In this document: positions 18,361-27,726 of the stretch, in pieces
Layout: the number at the start of each line of letters is the position of its first letter
How positions within the stretch are numbered: position 1 is the first letter of the stretch
Source: Alphaproteobacteria bacterium
Lineage (GTDB): Bacteria > Pseudomonadota > Alphaproteobacteria > Thalassobaculales > Thalassobaculaceae
Assembly: GCA_022822665.1 (NCBI GenBank)
Contig: JAJEAR010000001.1
Location: 1 to 64,000, forward strand
Direction: 5' to 3'
DNA: 64,000 bases
Translations under genes and position numbers: made by a program
The notes under the pieces: generated by a model
What the model was told of the DNA's origin: nothing
The model's input: the letters and a program-made list of their open reading frames with translations, nothing else
Database searches by the model: none

Positions 18361-18695
18361 TTTCATTGACGAGCGCTTCTGCTCTATCGGGGGTTTTTGA
18401 GTTCGCTGGGGATGACTCGTCCTCTTTGACAAAAGGCTATTAGACGGTGTTGATGTAGACATCGACGATTCCGCTGACCACCCGGGTGGCGGTCAGGGTG
18501 CCGGACGTGTGCGCCTCCGTATACCGAGGCGGGTTCGCCGGGTGGCCCGGTCCACCCACCGTGTGTCCCGGCCGCAAAGCCGGGGTGGTCGTTGTGTAAA
18601 GTCTCACGGTGGAACGCAACGGCCCGGCCTCTTTCCCGAGTCTCCGGGCATCTCGATGGATTGACCAGTATTCCGGTTCTGCGGGTGCCGGAGCG
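18361..18695. other. Junction between CBASS and SNF2 remnant
   Basis: Base composition changes from AT-rich to GC-rich at about 18440. A minus-strand frame ending at 18440 has a protein-like end (SGTLTATRVVSGIVDVYINTV in part) that may be the C-terminal scrap of an older gene, but I cannot name it. No promoter for the downstream helicase fragment is evident. Confidence 0.3.
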
Positions 18696-19538
18696 ATGAG
18701 CGCGGACCGGGTCATCAATTTCGAGAAGCACGGCGACCGTGTCCGGCAGCGGCTGCTCGCGGCCCGGGTGAAGCCGTTCCTGATGCGGCGTACCAAGGAA
18801 GAGGTCGCTCCGGAGCTGCCGGAAAGGACGGTGATCGACAAGACGATCCGGCTCGAAGGCGCCCAGGCCGCGCTCTACGAGAGCATCCGGACGACCATGG
18901 ACAGGCAGGTCCGAGAGGCGATCGCCGCAAAAGGTATTTCGGCATCGCAGGTGGCGATATTCGAGGCTCTGCTGAGGCTGCGCCAGGTCTGCTGCGATTC
19001 GGGACTGGTGAAGCTCGACGCCGCCCGAAAGGTGACAGCGAGCGCCAAGCGGGCGCGCCTTCTCGCGCTGCAGGAGGATCTGGTCGCCGAGGGGCGCAAG
19101 GTGCTGGTCTTCTCCCAGTTCGTGGAAATACTGCGGCTGATCGAGCGAGACGTCGCGGCGCGCGGCTGGGGCTACGCCATTCTGCACGGTTCGACGAAGG
19201 ACCGGGACGCCCAGGTCGAAGCCTTCCAGTCCGGCGGCCTGCCCCTGTTCCTGGCGAGCCTGAAGGCCGGCGGCACCGGCCTCAACCTCACGGCCGCCGA
19301 CACGGTGATCGTCTACGATCCCTGGTGGAACCCGGCTGCGGAGCACCAGGCTATGGACCGGACGCACCGGATCGGCCAGGACAAGCCGGTGTTCGTGCAT
19401 CGCCTGATCGCGGAGAATACCGTCGAGGCCGCCATACAGCGCAAGCAGGCGCAGGCGGACGCGCTGTTCGAGGGCACGGGCCGGCGGCCGCTGGGACTGA
19501 CGGACGAGGATATCGATGCGCTGTTCGGGGCGGGATAA
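18696..19538 (+). pseudogene. SNF2-family helicase, C-terminal half only
   Basis: Only the second RecA-like lobe of a bacterial SNF2/RapA-like helicase remains. Visible are the bridge region RVKPFLMRRTKEEVAPELPE, LRLRQVCCDSGLV, and motifs IV-VI: VLVFSQFVEILRLIE, LASLKAGGTGLNLTAADTV and AMDRTHRIGQDKPVFVHR. Motifs I-III (Walker A, DExx box), which fill the first several hundred residues in full-length proteins, are absent upstream. The left edge coincides with the end of the AT-rich CBASS insert, so arrival of that DNA probably removed the 5' part. ATG 18696 could allow translation of the fragment, but it cannot be a helicase. Confidence 0.8.
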
Positions 19539-19604
19539 TCCGGCTCTTAAACGGGCCGAAGGACGCGGCAGAACGGTGTTGAAGAGACAGGATGCGGGGC
19601 GGCA

Positions 19605-19982
19605 TTGACGGAGCGGCGCTGGCAGGACATCAGGAAGGAGCAGTGCGAGGCGGCCGGATCGATCCGGGTCCGACACGGCGTCGGGCCGGCCTTCGAGTAC
19701 GCGGTCGGTGAGAAGTTGCTGACCTTCGCGGGGGCGGCGGAGGAACACCCGGAGTTCGCACGGGCGCTGCCGCGGTTCGTCTCTGAGCTCAGACGCATGT
19801 TCACGCCGGAGGAAATCGAGGAGCATCTGGCGCGGATCGAGCGCGAGCGTCTCCAGCGCGACATGGACGCGATGGACGTCTACGACCCGGAGCTGGACGA
19901 CCTTGACGCCTCGGCTGCCGAGGGGCGCCGCTTCGAGTTCGTCAAGGAGCTGCTCACCGCTCCGGCGCTCGGGACGTCTTGA
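19605..19982 (+). CDS. Hypothetical protein
   Basis: A 125-residue acidic protein starting from TTG 19605 (MTERRWQDIRKEQCEAAGSI). It is rich in charged helices (FTPEEIEEHLARIERERLQR) and ends FVKELLTAPALGTS. No known domain recognised. It lies between the SNF2 fragment and the RecD2-like gene and overlaps the latter by four bases, so it is likely co-transcribed with it. Role unknown. Confidence 0.55.
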   Translation: MTERRWQDIRKEQCEAAGSIRVRHGVGPAFEYAVGEKLLTFAGAAEEHPEFARALPRFVSELRRMFTPEEIEEHLARIERERLQRDMDAMDVYDPELDDLDASAAEGRRFEFVKELLTAPALGTS

Positions 19983-22105
19983 AACCCGCTGCCGTCCGGC
20001 AGGCGGGGTCGCCGGACCGGGAGGTCCTGGCCGGGCTGGTCGAGCGCGTCACCTTCCACAACCCGGAGAACGGCTTCTGCGTGCTGCGGACCCGGGCGCG
20101 GGGCCATCGCGAGCTGGTCACCGTGGTCGGCCATGCCGCCATGGTGGCGCCCGGAGAATGGATCACCGCCTCGGGCGAATGGGTCAACGACCGCACCCAC
20201 GGGCAGCAGTTCAAGGCGCGCTTCATCCGGACCGCGGAACCGTCCTCGGTGGAGGGCATCGAGAAGTATCTGGGTTCGGGCATAATCCGGGGCATCGGTC
20301 CGGTCTACGCCCGCAAGCTGGTCCGGGCGTTCGGGGAAAAGGTCTTCGACGTGATCGAGGCCGAACCGGAACGGCTGCGCGAGGTGACGGGGATTGGGAA
20401 GGTGCGGGCGAAACGCATCACCGACGCCCGGGCGGAACAGAAGGTCGTCCGCGAGATCATGGTGTTCCTGCACAACCATGGCGTCGGTATGGCGCGGGCG
20501 GTGCGGATATTCAGGACCTACGGCGCCGACGCCGTCGAGGTCATGACGAAGAACACTTACCGGCTCGCGCGCGACATCCGCGGCATCGGGTTCGTGACGG
20601 CCGATGCCATTGCCATGAGGCTCGGCATCGAGAAGACCGCCATGGTCTGGGTGCGGGCTGGCATCGGCTACGCGCTCTCAGAAGCAATGGACGAGGGCCA
20701 TTGCGGCCTGCCGGAAGAGGAGCTGGGTCCGCTCGCGGCGAAGCTCCTGGAGGTGCCGGACGAGCTGATTCGTGCGGCGCTCGACCTGGAGCTGGCCGAC
20801 GGCGCGGTGGTCGCCGACAGCGTGGAGGAGACCCCCTGCATATTCCTCGGTGGCCTCTACCGGGCCGAGCGCTCGATCGCGACAAGGCTTCTGGAGATAT
20901 CGGCCGGCAAGCGGTCTTGGCCCTGGATCGACCCGGACAAGGCGCTGCCCTGGGTGGCGGAAAGAACCGGGCTTGCACTGACGCCCGGCCAGGCCGATGC
21001 CGTCCGGACGGCGCTCGCCTCGAAGGTCTCGGTGATTACCGTGGGTCCGGGCGTCGGCAAAACGACGATCGTCAATGCGATCCTGCGCATTCTGTCGGTC
21101 AGGGACATCGATATCCTGCTGTGCGCGCCGACCGGGCGGGCGGCGAAGCGGATGAGCGAGGCGACCGGCTTCGAGGCGAAGACCATCCACCGCCTGCTCG
21201 AGGTCGATCCCAGGACCGGCGGGTTCAAGCGCGACGGCGAAAACCCTCTCTCCTGCGATCTGCTGGTGGTCGACGAGACGTCGATGGTGGACGTGATGCT
21301 GATGCGGGCGCTCATGGCGGCGGTCCCCGACGAAGCGGCGCTGCTCGTCGTGGGCGACGTCGATCAGCTTCCATCGGTGGGGCCGGGCCAGGTCCTGGCC
21401 GATATCATCGCCTCGGGCGGGGTGCCTGTGGTGCGGCTGACCGAGGTGATCCGCCAGGCGGCGCGGAGCCGGATCGTCACTGCCGCTTACGGCATCAACC
21501 GGGGCGCCATCCCCGACCTCTTCCGGCCGGAGGGCGAGAGCGACTTCTATTTCGTTTGGGCCGAGGACCCCGAGACGGCGGCGGAGCGGATCGTGGAGCT
21601 GGTGAAGACCCGCATCCCGAAACGGTTCGGGTTCGACGCCATCGGGGACATCCAGGTGTTGTGCCCGATAAACCGGGGCGGCGTGGGCGCCCGCTCGCTC
21701 AACATCGAGCTCCAGGAGTCGCTCAATCCGGCCGGCGAGCGCAAGGTTGAGCGTTTTGGCTGGACCTTCGCGCCGGGCGACAAGGTGATGCAGATCGAGA
21801 ACGACTACGACAAGGAGGTCTACAACGGCGATATCGGGCATGTGGCCGATGTGGACCCGGAGGCTGGCGAGCTGACCGTGCGCTTCGAGGGGCGCGACCT
21901 TCTATACGGATTCGACGAACTCCACGCGCTGGTGCCGGCCTATGCCGCGACAGTCCACAAGAGCCAGGGCTCGGAGTATCCGGCGGTGGTGATCCCGGTG
22001 CGCAACGCCTCCGGGCGCCGGCGGTGGTCGAAGCTGGACGAGTGGCTAGCTGGAGCCACGGACGGAGTCGAAGCCGCGGCGGCCGGATGCGCGCCGTGTC
22101 CATAG
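19979..22105 (+). CDS. RecD2-like DNA helicase with apparent in-frame loss of motif VI
   Basis: Superfamily 1B helicase of the RecD2 type, 708 residues. It has an N-terminal OB/HhH region (GIGPVYARKLVRAFG, RGIGFVTADAIAMRLG), Walker A GPGVGKTT (356-363), LLVVDETSMVD, LLVVGDVDQLPSVGPGQVL, and VPAYAATVHKSQGSEYPAVV. Normally about 40 residues with motif VI (a YTxVTRGKxLVVLVG-type block) follow, then a basic end of the RRRWxKLxEWL kind. Here PAVVIPV runs straight into RNASGRRRWSKLDEWLAG, so the segment between seems deleted in frame. Motif VI carries an arginine needed for ATP turnover, so helicase activity is doubtful. The tail after EWLAG overlaps the methyltransferase start. Confidence 0.82.
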   Translation: MKPAAVRQAGSPDREVLAGLVERVTFHNPENGFCVLRTRARGHRELVTVVGHAAMVAPGEWITASGEWVNDRTHGQQFKARFIRTAEPSSVEGIEKYLGSGIIRGIGPVYARKLVRAFGEKVFDVIEAEPERLREVTGIGKVRAKRITDARAEQKVVREIMVFLHNHGVGMARAVRIFRTYGADAVEVMTKNTYRLARDIRGIGFVTADAIAMRLGIEKTAMVWVRAGIGYALSEAMDEGHCGLPEEELGPLAAKLLEVPDELIRAALDLELADGAVVADSVEETPCIFLGGLYRAERSIATRLLEISAGKRSWPWIDPDKALPWVAERTGLALTPGQADAVRTALASKVSVITVGPGVGKTTIVNAILRILSVRDIDILLCAPTGRAAKRMSEATGFEAKTIHRLLEVDPRTGGFKRDGENPLSCDLLVVDETSMVDVMLMRALMAAVPDEAALLVVGDVDQLPSVGPGQVLADIIASGGVPVVRLTEVIRQAARSRIVTAAYGINRGAIPDLFRPEGESDFYFVWAEDPETAAERIVELVKTRIPKRFGFDAIGDIQVLCPINRGGVGARSLNIELQESLNPAGERKVERFGWTFAPGDKVMQIENDYDKEVYNGDIGHVADVDPEAGELTVRFEGRDLLYGFDELHALVPAYAATVHKSQGSEYPAVVIPVRNASGRRRWSKLDEWLAGATDGVEAAAAGCAPCP

Positions 22106-22899
22106 ATGACGTCATGTACGAGATATTCGGCCCGCTGTCGCAAGGCGCTCCGGGAAACGACGCTTCGACGCTGCGCGCTCTGGATGCGGTGCCGTGCCGG
22201 GATACCCTTCGGCGAGTGCTCGATCTGGGTGCCGGCCACGGACGGACGACCTTCGCCCTGGCGCGGGCGCTTCCGGATGCCCGCATTACGGCGGTCGAGA
22301 TCCATGAGCCCTTCGTCGAGCGGATCGCCGAACGCGCCCGCACGTCAGGCCTTGCGCACGGCGTCCATGCGGTGTGTGGGGACATGGCGAAGATCGATGT
22401 TGCCGCGGGGAGTGTCGACCTGATCTGGGCCGAAGGCTCGATCTACGTTGTGGGCATGGAGCAGGCGCTCGTCATGGGGCGGCCATGGCTTCGTCCGGGC
22501 GGTTGCCTCGCGTTCAGAGACTTCGTTCGGTGGACCGGGGATCTTTCGGAGGAGGCCCGCGCGTTCTGGGCGGTCGAATATCCGGATACGGCATCCGAAG
22601 CGGAGATCCGTTCGCGCGCGGAAGCCGCCGGCTACCGAGTCGTCCGCAACTTCCGGATGCCGAGGAATGCGCACGAGGCCTATTACGCCCCGCTGGAGGC
22701 GCGCATGGCCGAGCTTGCGGGGAGCGCCGACGCGGAAATTCTGAATGCGCACGAGGACATTCGAACGGAAATCGACATCGTCCGACGCTACCGCGAAGAG
22801 GCAGGCTACACGTTCTTCATTCTTCAGCGCGAGGGCAGTCGTGCCCGGATTGCCGGCGACAACGGGCCGGGTTCGGTGGGTTGGGCGGCAAGTCGGTAA
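22087..22899 (+). CDS. Class I SAM-dependent methyltransferase
   Basis: About 270 residues with a Rossmann-type methyltransferase core: VLDLGAGHGRTTFALA (SAM-binding motif I), ITAVEIHEPF as the acidic end of strand 2, CGDMAKID, and a product-release region MGRPWLRPGGCLAFRDFV. The substrate is not evident; the YYAPLEARM segment and the C-terminal helices are typical of small-molecule methyltransferases rather than DNA methylases, since no NPPY/DPPY motif is present. The start is unsure: ATG 22087 overlaps the RecD2 tail, and ATG 22114 begins MYEIFGPLSQGAPG. Confidence 0.7.
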   Translation: MRAVSIDDVMYEIFGPLSQGAPGNDASTLRALDAVPCRDTLRRVLDLGAGHGRTTFALARALPDARITAVEIHEPFVERIAERARTSGLAHGVHAVCGDMAKIDVAAGSVDLIWAEGSIYVVGMEQALVMGRPWLRPGGCLAFRDFVRWTGDLSEEARAFWAVEYPDTASEAEIRSRAEAAGYRVVRNFRMPRNAHEAYYAPLEARMAELAGSADAEILNAHEDIRTEIDIVRRYREEAGYTFFILQREGSRARIAGDNGPGSVGWAASR

Positions 22900-23146
22900 G
22901 GAGGGCTGAGCCGCCGGGGGCGGTCAGGAGACGATCGGGCTGCCCGGTCGGAAACAGGCTACCGGATGCCGCGCGGAACGAAGCGACACGCTGCTCAACC
23001 GCGACGAAGGGGCCGCAAGCCTGTGCGCCATCTCGGACCCGCGCCAGCGCCGCCGCCGAGAGGAGCGCCGCGATCGGGGCGCCTCTTGCGGCTCAGTGCA
23101 TCGAACCGCCGAAGCGCTCGGGCGGCGTATCGGCGGCGCCGGCGGT
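22900..23146. other. GC-rich spacer with no supported gene
   Basis: About 250 very GC-rich bases with open frames on several strands but no recognisable protein. It separates the plus-strand methyltransferase from the convergent cold-shock cluster. Confidence 0.3.
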
Positions 23147-23374
23147 TCAGTCGAGCAGCTGGCGCAGGGCGGCGAGATCGGCGTGCTGCAGGAACACCGC
23201 CATGCGCGGCGACGCCAGCTCCTCGCCGGACGTCCGCCGGCCTTCCGCAAATGTGATCTTCGCGCCGCCCGGCAGCGGAGACACGAAACCCTTGTTCGCG
23301 AAAACCGCCGGGGTTTCGGCAATCCGGGCTTCCTCCTCTGCAGACGCCGACTGTGGCGCGTCTGGTTCGTTCAT
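23147..23374 (-). CDS. Small hypothetical protein downstream of cold-shock genes
   Basis: A 75-residue protein starting MNEPDAPQSASAEEEARI and ending FLQHADLAALRQLLD. A central segment (VSPLPGGAKITFAEGRRT) looks like a small beta element. It follows the single cold-shock gene by about 40 bases on the same strand, so it is probably on the same transcript. Family not recognised. Confidence 0.45.
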   Translation of the reverse strand: MNEPDAPQSASAEEEARIAETPAVFANKGFVSPLPGGAKITFAEGRRTSGEELASPRMAVFLQHADLAALRQLLD

Positions 23375-23414
23375 GCGTTTCCCCAATACGGCATTGCCCC
23401 GGTGCCCGGCCGGT

Positions 23415-23621
23415 TCAGAGCGGCTCGATCTCTGTCGCCTGGAGGCCGCGCGGCACGGTTTCCGCCCGGACGAAGACGCGCTGGCCCGGCGCCAGGTCGG
23501 ACATGCCGGAGCGGAACACGATGCTGGAATGCACGAACACCTCACGGCCGCCTTGGTCCGACACGACGAAGCCGAACCCCCGCGCGGGGTCGAAGAACTT
23601 GACCGTCACGGGCAGCTCCAC
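23415..23621 (-). CDS. CspA-family cold-shock protein
   Basis: Single cold-shock domain of 68 residues: VTVKFFDPARGFGFVV carries the RNP-1 type aromatic motif and DQGGREVFVHSS the RNP-2 type motif. It binds single-stranded RNA/DNA as a chaperone. It starts with GTG (MELPVTVK), directly after or overlapping the upstream double-domain gene once that gene's frameshift is corrected. Compared with standard CspA, RNP-1 is slightly altered (GFGFV is kept). Confidence 0.85.
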   Translation of the reverse strand: MELPVTVKFFDPARGFGFVVSDQGGREVFVHSSIVFRSGMSDLAPGQRVFVRAETVPRGLQATEIEPL

Positions 23622-24192
23622 GACGGCGGATCGACGGAGAGGATGCGCGAGACCTGGGGCCTCTGTCGCCGGGCGCGATCTCGCAGGTCACGACGGCGCC
23701 CTGGGGCAGCATATTCCGGCCGGACGCCTCGACGGCGCTGATGTGGCAGAACACGTCCGGCGAGCCGTCCTCGGGCTCAAGGAAACCGTATCCCTTCATC
23801 GGCGTGAACCATTTGACCAGCGCCGTGATCCGGCGCGCGGGGCCGGGTTCGGCAGCGCGGCTCTGGCCGGTGCCGGTGCCGGGTCCGGCGGCCATGCGGC
23901 CGTTGCCGGCGACCGGGGCGAAAGACGCCGCCTGGGGCGATGCCGAGGAAAAGTCGACGGCGAGAATCCGCGAGACCTCGGGCCCGCGCCTGCCCTGAAC
24001 GATCTCACATCGGACCGTCGCTCCGGCGAGAAGCGTATCGAGCCCGACCGCGGCCAGGGCGGTGTCGCGGCAGTAGATGTCCGGCGAGCTGTCTTCGGGA
24101 ACGAGGAAACCGTAAGCCTTTGCCGGGTTGTACCATTTGACCGTCGCGGAAATGCGCGCGCCGGCGCCGGGGTTCGAATATGGCCAGTTCAT
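23542..24192 (-). CDS. Tandem cold-shock-domain protein with a C-run frameshift
   Basis: Two cold-shock domains in one protein. The first, residues about 14-80, has TVKWYNPAKAYGFLVPED and DIYCRDTALAA. The second, about 123-178, has ALVKWFTPMKGYGFLEPED and DVFCHISAV. The domains are joined by a Gly/Ala/Pro linker. The first domain ends RRGPEVSRILAVDF. In the second the matching codons are shifted by one base after DRGP at a run of four C near 23665. One extra C would restore QVSRILSVDPPSWSCP and a stop at 23606-23608, which overlaps the next csp start. As read, the frame runs on to 23542 in Arg-rich sequence. This is either a sequencing error or a recent mutation; the first domain is unaffected. 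Confidence 0.75.
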   Translation of the reverse strand: MNWPYSNPGAGARISATVKWYNPAKAYGFLVPEDSSPDIYCRDTALAAVGLDTLLAGATVRCEIVQGRRGPEVSRILAVDFSSASPQAASFAPVAGNGRMAAGPGTGTGQSRAAEPGPARRITALVKWFTPMKGYGFLEPEDGSPDVFCHISAVEASGRNMLPQGAVVTCEIAPGDRGPRSRASSPSIRRRGAARDGQVLRPRAGVRLRRVGPRRP

Positions 24193-24325
24193 GCCGAATG
24201 GCTTTTCCCTTGGGGCGGAAGTTCGTATCGATGGGCCTTTCTAACGCCCGCACCCAAGGGGGTGAAGGTATTTGGGCGCCGAAAACGAATTAGATCGTGC
24301 GAGCGGGAGGACAGGGAGGCAGGTC

Positions 24326-25018
24326 ATGACCCGAAGGCCGGGAAGTGGCAAGACCCCGCGGCAGGTGCCGGGCGCGACCTCCCCCGGTTCCGGTATCGAA
24401 CGCGAGGCGACAACGCCCGAGATCGCGCTGCCGGCCGACCTGGGCCGGTCCCTGCGCCTGCTGGACGACGCCCAGCTCGACCGGTTGGCGGAGGCGGTGA
24501 CCGACGAGGTCCGGCGGCGCGGACGCAGTATGCCGCGCAAGCAAACGGCGAATACGGGATCGCCAAGGCCCACTGTGGCGAAGGAGGCGTGCGCGAGGCC
24601 CGACAAGCTGGAGCGGGCCTCCACGGTGACCGCGGGACAGGAACGGTTGATCCTCGCAGCCTTCGATGCCGGTCTCAGGCCCGCGGCGATCGCGAAGGAG
24701 TTCCGGGTCTCGCGGTCGACCGTGCAGCATGTTATCACCCACGCGAAACGCGACCGCCGCAGGATGGAGCGAAAGATGGTCGAGGGCTACGGGCGGACAG
24801 ACAGGCCCAGGAAGTTGAACGCACGCGCTTCCGACGCGATGACCGGCGCGGACGCCCTACCGGCCGCTCATTGGCAAGGATCGAGGCGACGCCCCGCGTT
24901 CGGGACGCCCGACAGGCATGGGATCAGGCGTCGTGACGAAACACGCAGAAACGTGTGCGTGACAAGAAATGACAACTTACCCGTATCAACAAAGTCATAT
25001 TTGGCAAGAAGTCGATGA
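24326..25018 (+). CDS. Helix-turn-helix protein, resolvase-type HTH
   Basis: About 230 residues. The middle has a Hin/resolvase-like DNA-binding helix-turn-helix: RLILAAFDAGLRPAAIAK then EFRVSRSTVQHVITH. Before it is a conserved-looking helix (LRLLDDAQLDRLAEAVTDE). No catalytic serine recombinase domain is present. GGAGG lies eight bases before ATG 24326. The last 70 or so residues are low-complexity basic and may be read-through beyond the true domain. Probably a small DNA-binding protein of the accessory region; target unknown. Confidence 0.5.
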   Translation: MTRRPGSGKTPRQVPGATSPGSGIEREATTPEIALPADLGRSLRLLDDAQLDRLAEAVTDEVRRRGRSMPRKQTANTGSPRPTVAKEACARPDKLERASTVTAGQERLILAAFDAGLRPAAIAKEFRVSRSTVQHVITHAKRDRRRMERKMVEGYGRTDRPRKLNARASDAMTGADALPAAHWQGSRRRPAFGTPDRHGIRRRDETRRNVCVTRNDNLPVSTKSYLARSR

Positions 25019-25243
25019 ACCGAGAAGTCGGGGGCAATTCTGACCGGTGAGTCTACAGAAGCAACCGTTTGTGGAAATGACGGACAAGTCGCTCTGTGCC
25101 CTTCACATGTCACTAGCGCAGCAGCGGGAAAACCGACTCACGGGAATACAGATGGAAAGAGACACGACCGGAATAATCGCCAAATCAAGCCGAGAGACTG
25201 TCCGAATGGGCGAAACCATCTCACTCGCGCGGGGAACTAAGTG

Positions 25244-27682
25244 ATGAAGGTCGAAAGGCTTTTCTGGGACCTCTACAAGGGGTCGGTCGAGGAGGATGTA
25301 CACAAGGTCCTTGAGCGATACGGCCTGGGTACGGATCCGACATACTGGCGTCCGTACGGTCAGAACGAGAGCAACTTCGGAGTTGTGGAGAATCAGCAGT
25401 CCTCGCCGATTCCGGCGTTGATCGAGAAAATTACCAACGGGATCGATGCTATTCTGATGCGCGCCTGCATAGAACATGGGATCGACCCCCGTTCGGAGGA
25501 GGCACCGCGCTCGATCGACGAGGCGCTGGACCGCTTCTTCCCCGACCACAAAAACTGGGACCTCCGGCGAGAGAGGCGCGAGCTTGCCGAGCGGCTCCAG
25601 ATTCTCGCCGACGGCCCTCGTATGGAAACCTCGCTCGTGATCTATGACGATGGCGAAGGTCAAGCCCCGAAGGATTTCGAGAAGACCTTCCTGTCGCTGT
25701 TGCAAGGCAACAAAAACGACATCCATTTCGTGCAGGGCAAATACAATATGGGCGGTGCTGGCGCGGTCGTGTTCTGCGGCCGTCGGCGTTACCAGCTCAT
25801 AGTGTCGAAGCGGTTCAACGGTAGCGGCGAACTCGGGTTCACGCTTGTTCGCCGTCATCCCCTGACAGCTGATGAAGAAAGACGCAAGAAGGCCACCTGG
25901 TACGAGTATCTGATCATCGAAGGGGAGATCCCGGCCTTTACCTGCGGGGCGTTGGATCTGGGCCTCCATAACCGCAAATTTACGACAGGCACTGCCATCA
26001 AGCTGTATTCCTACGATCTGCCGTCAGGGTCGCGGTCGGTCATCTCGCGCGACCTGAACCAGAGCATCAACGAGTATCTCTTCAACCCCGCGCTTCCGGT
26101 CTTCACTATCGACACTCCGAAGCGATACCCGGACGACCGCAACCTCGAGCGCGACTTGTACGGGCTCAAGCGGCGCCTTGAGGAAGATGGCAGCCGATAT
26201 GTGGATCAGTTTTTTTCCGACGATGTGGTCGATCAGGAGATCGGGCGGGTCAGGGTGACCTGTTATGTATTCAAGCCACGGGAAGAAAAGCGCACTGTCA
26301 AGGAAACCCGCGACACGATCAGGCGAGAGTTCTTCAAGAACAATATGTCCGTTCTATTTTCGGTCAACGGTCAGGTTCACGGGCACTACACATCCGAGTT
26401 CATCACGCGGTCGCTAAAATTTCCGCTACTGAGGGATTACCTTCTGTTCCATGTGGATTGCGCCGAGCTTCACACCGAGTTCCGCAATGAGCTTTTCATG
26501 GCCTCGCGCGACCGTCTCAAGGACGGCGCGGAGTCCCGAGACCTTCGGCGCAGACTCGCCCATCTTTTGGCCAATGGGCGCCTGAAGGAGATCCACAAGG
26601 AGCGGAAGGCGTCCATCACGGTAGAAAGTGGCGATGCCGAAGAGCTTCTGCGCAACCTTACGCGGAATCTTCCCATCCGCGACGAACTAGCGGACCTGCT
26701 CGGCCAGACCTTCAAGCTCAGTGACAAGCGGGACGGTAAGCGGAAGGAAAAGGCGCGGGAGGTTTCGCGCACAGATTCTCGTGAGGAGCCGGCGTTCTCT
26801 CCGAAACGGTATCCGAGTTACTTCAAGATCAACGCCAAGCCGGTCAATGGTGAAGTGTATCCGATGGTACAGGTGCCGATCGGGGGCGAGAGGACGATCA
26901 GGTTCTCCACCGATGTTGAAGACCAGTATTTCGACAGGGTGCAGGATGCAGGAGAGCTGCAGATCGGCCTGCTGGAGCAGGGCTCCAATGAGTCCGATGA
27001 AGGAGACGATCCAGGCCAACCCCGGGACGTCGAGACTGTTCTCAACGTGGTCAAGTCGAGCCCTCAAGATGGTACGATTCGGGTCGTAATGAAGCCGACA
27101 GGGGAGGTGAAGGTCGGCGACGCCATCAAGCTTCAAGCTTCTCTGTCCAGCCCGGAGCGATCACTTGAGCAGATATTTATGGTTCGGATCGGGGCGCCGG
27201 AAAAGAAAAAAACTGACCCCAAGAAGGGTGACCGGCCCGACACACGGCTCGGCCTGCCCCAGTTGCACATGGTCTACAAGGATGAGAGCCGAGGCAAACC
27301 GACATGGGACAGCCTGGAGGAGACCGGCGTCTCAATGAACCATGACGTAGTCGTGTATCCTTTGGTCGAGGGCGACACGCTGAGCGCGGTTTATATCAAC
27401 ATGGACAGCAATGCCTTGTTGTCTCACCGTTCGAAGCTGACCAAAGAGGAGGCGATTGCTACCGCCGAAAAACGATATGTCTCCGCGGTCTACTTCCACA
27501 CCTTGTTTCTCTACACGATCACGAAGAACCGCAAATTCGGGATCGTTCAGCGGAAAGAGGAGGAGGCCGACGAAGAAAGCGTCGAAGTCACCGACTACAT
27601 TTCAGACCTGTTTGGGACCTTCTACGCACAGTTTCTGCTAAATTTCGATACGCAAGAGCTGATCGCTGCCCTAGAGGCGTGA
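25244..27682 (+). CDS. Large GHKL-ATPase protein, candidate defence effector
   Basis: An 812-residue protein with an N-terminal GHKL (Hsp90/gyrase/MutL-like) ATPase: the N-box IEKITNGIDAILMR, the Bergerat DxGxG motif in VIYDDGEGQAP, and a glycine lid YNMGGAGAVVF. A middle part resembles MutL/MORC-type transducer regions, and a beta-rich C-terminal part starts near YFKINAKPVNGEVYPMVQ. Such ATPases recur in bacterial defence islands, for instance beside Z1/AIPR restriction-like systems. Here it converges on the phosphorothioation operon with a gap of only 44 bases. ATG 25244 is preferred over GTG 25241. No nuclease motif is visible, so if it restricts phage DNA it may need a partner. Confidence 0.75.
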   Translation: MKVERLFWDLYKGSVEEDVHKVLERYGLGTDPTYWRPYGQNESNFGVVENQQSSPIPALIEKITNGIDAILMRACIEHGIDPRSEEAPRSIDEALDRFFPDHKNWDLRRERRELAERLQILADGPRMETSLVIYDDGEGQAPKDFEKTFLSLLQGNKNDIHFVQGKYNMGGAGAVVFCGRRRYQLIVSKRFNGSGELGFTLVRRHPLTADEERRKKATWYEYLIIEGEIPAFTCGALDLGLHNRKFTTGTAIKLYSYDLPSGSRSVISRDLNQSINEYLFNPALPVFTIDTPKRYPDDRNLERDLYGLKRRLEEDGSRYVDQFFSDDVVDQEIGRVRVTCYVFKPREEKRTVKETRDTIRREFFKNNMSVLFSVNGQVHGHYTSEFITRSLKFPLLRDYLLFHVDCAELHTEFRNELFMASRDRLKDGAESRDLRRRLAHLLANGRLKEIHKERKASITVESGDAEELLRNLTRNLPIRDELADLLGQTFKLSDKRDGKRKEKAREVSRTDSREEPAFSPKRYPSYFKINAKPVNGEVYPMVQVPIGGERTIRFSTDVEDQYFDRVQDAGELQIGLLEQGSNESDEGDDPGQPRDVETVLNVVKSSPQDGTIRVVMKPTGEVKVGDAIKLQASLSSPERSLEQIFMVRIGAPEKKKTDPKKGDRPDTRLGLPQLHMVYKDESRGKPTWDSLEETGVSMNHDVVVYPLVEGDTLSAVYINMDSNALLSHRSKLTKEEAIATAEKRYVSAVYFHTLFLYTITKNRKFGIVQRKEEEADEESVEVTDYISDLFGTFYAQFLLNFDTQELIAALEA

Positions 27683-27726
27683 TTTTGGTATACAGTGCAT
27701 ACTGGAACGACACTTATGCATTGTTG

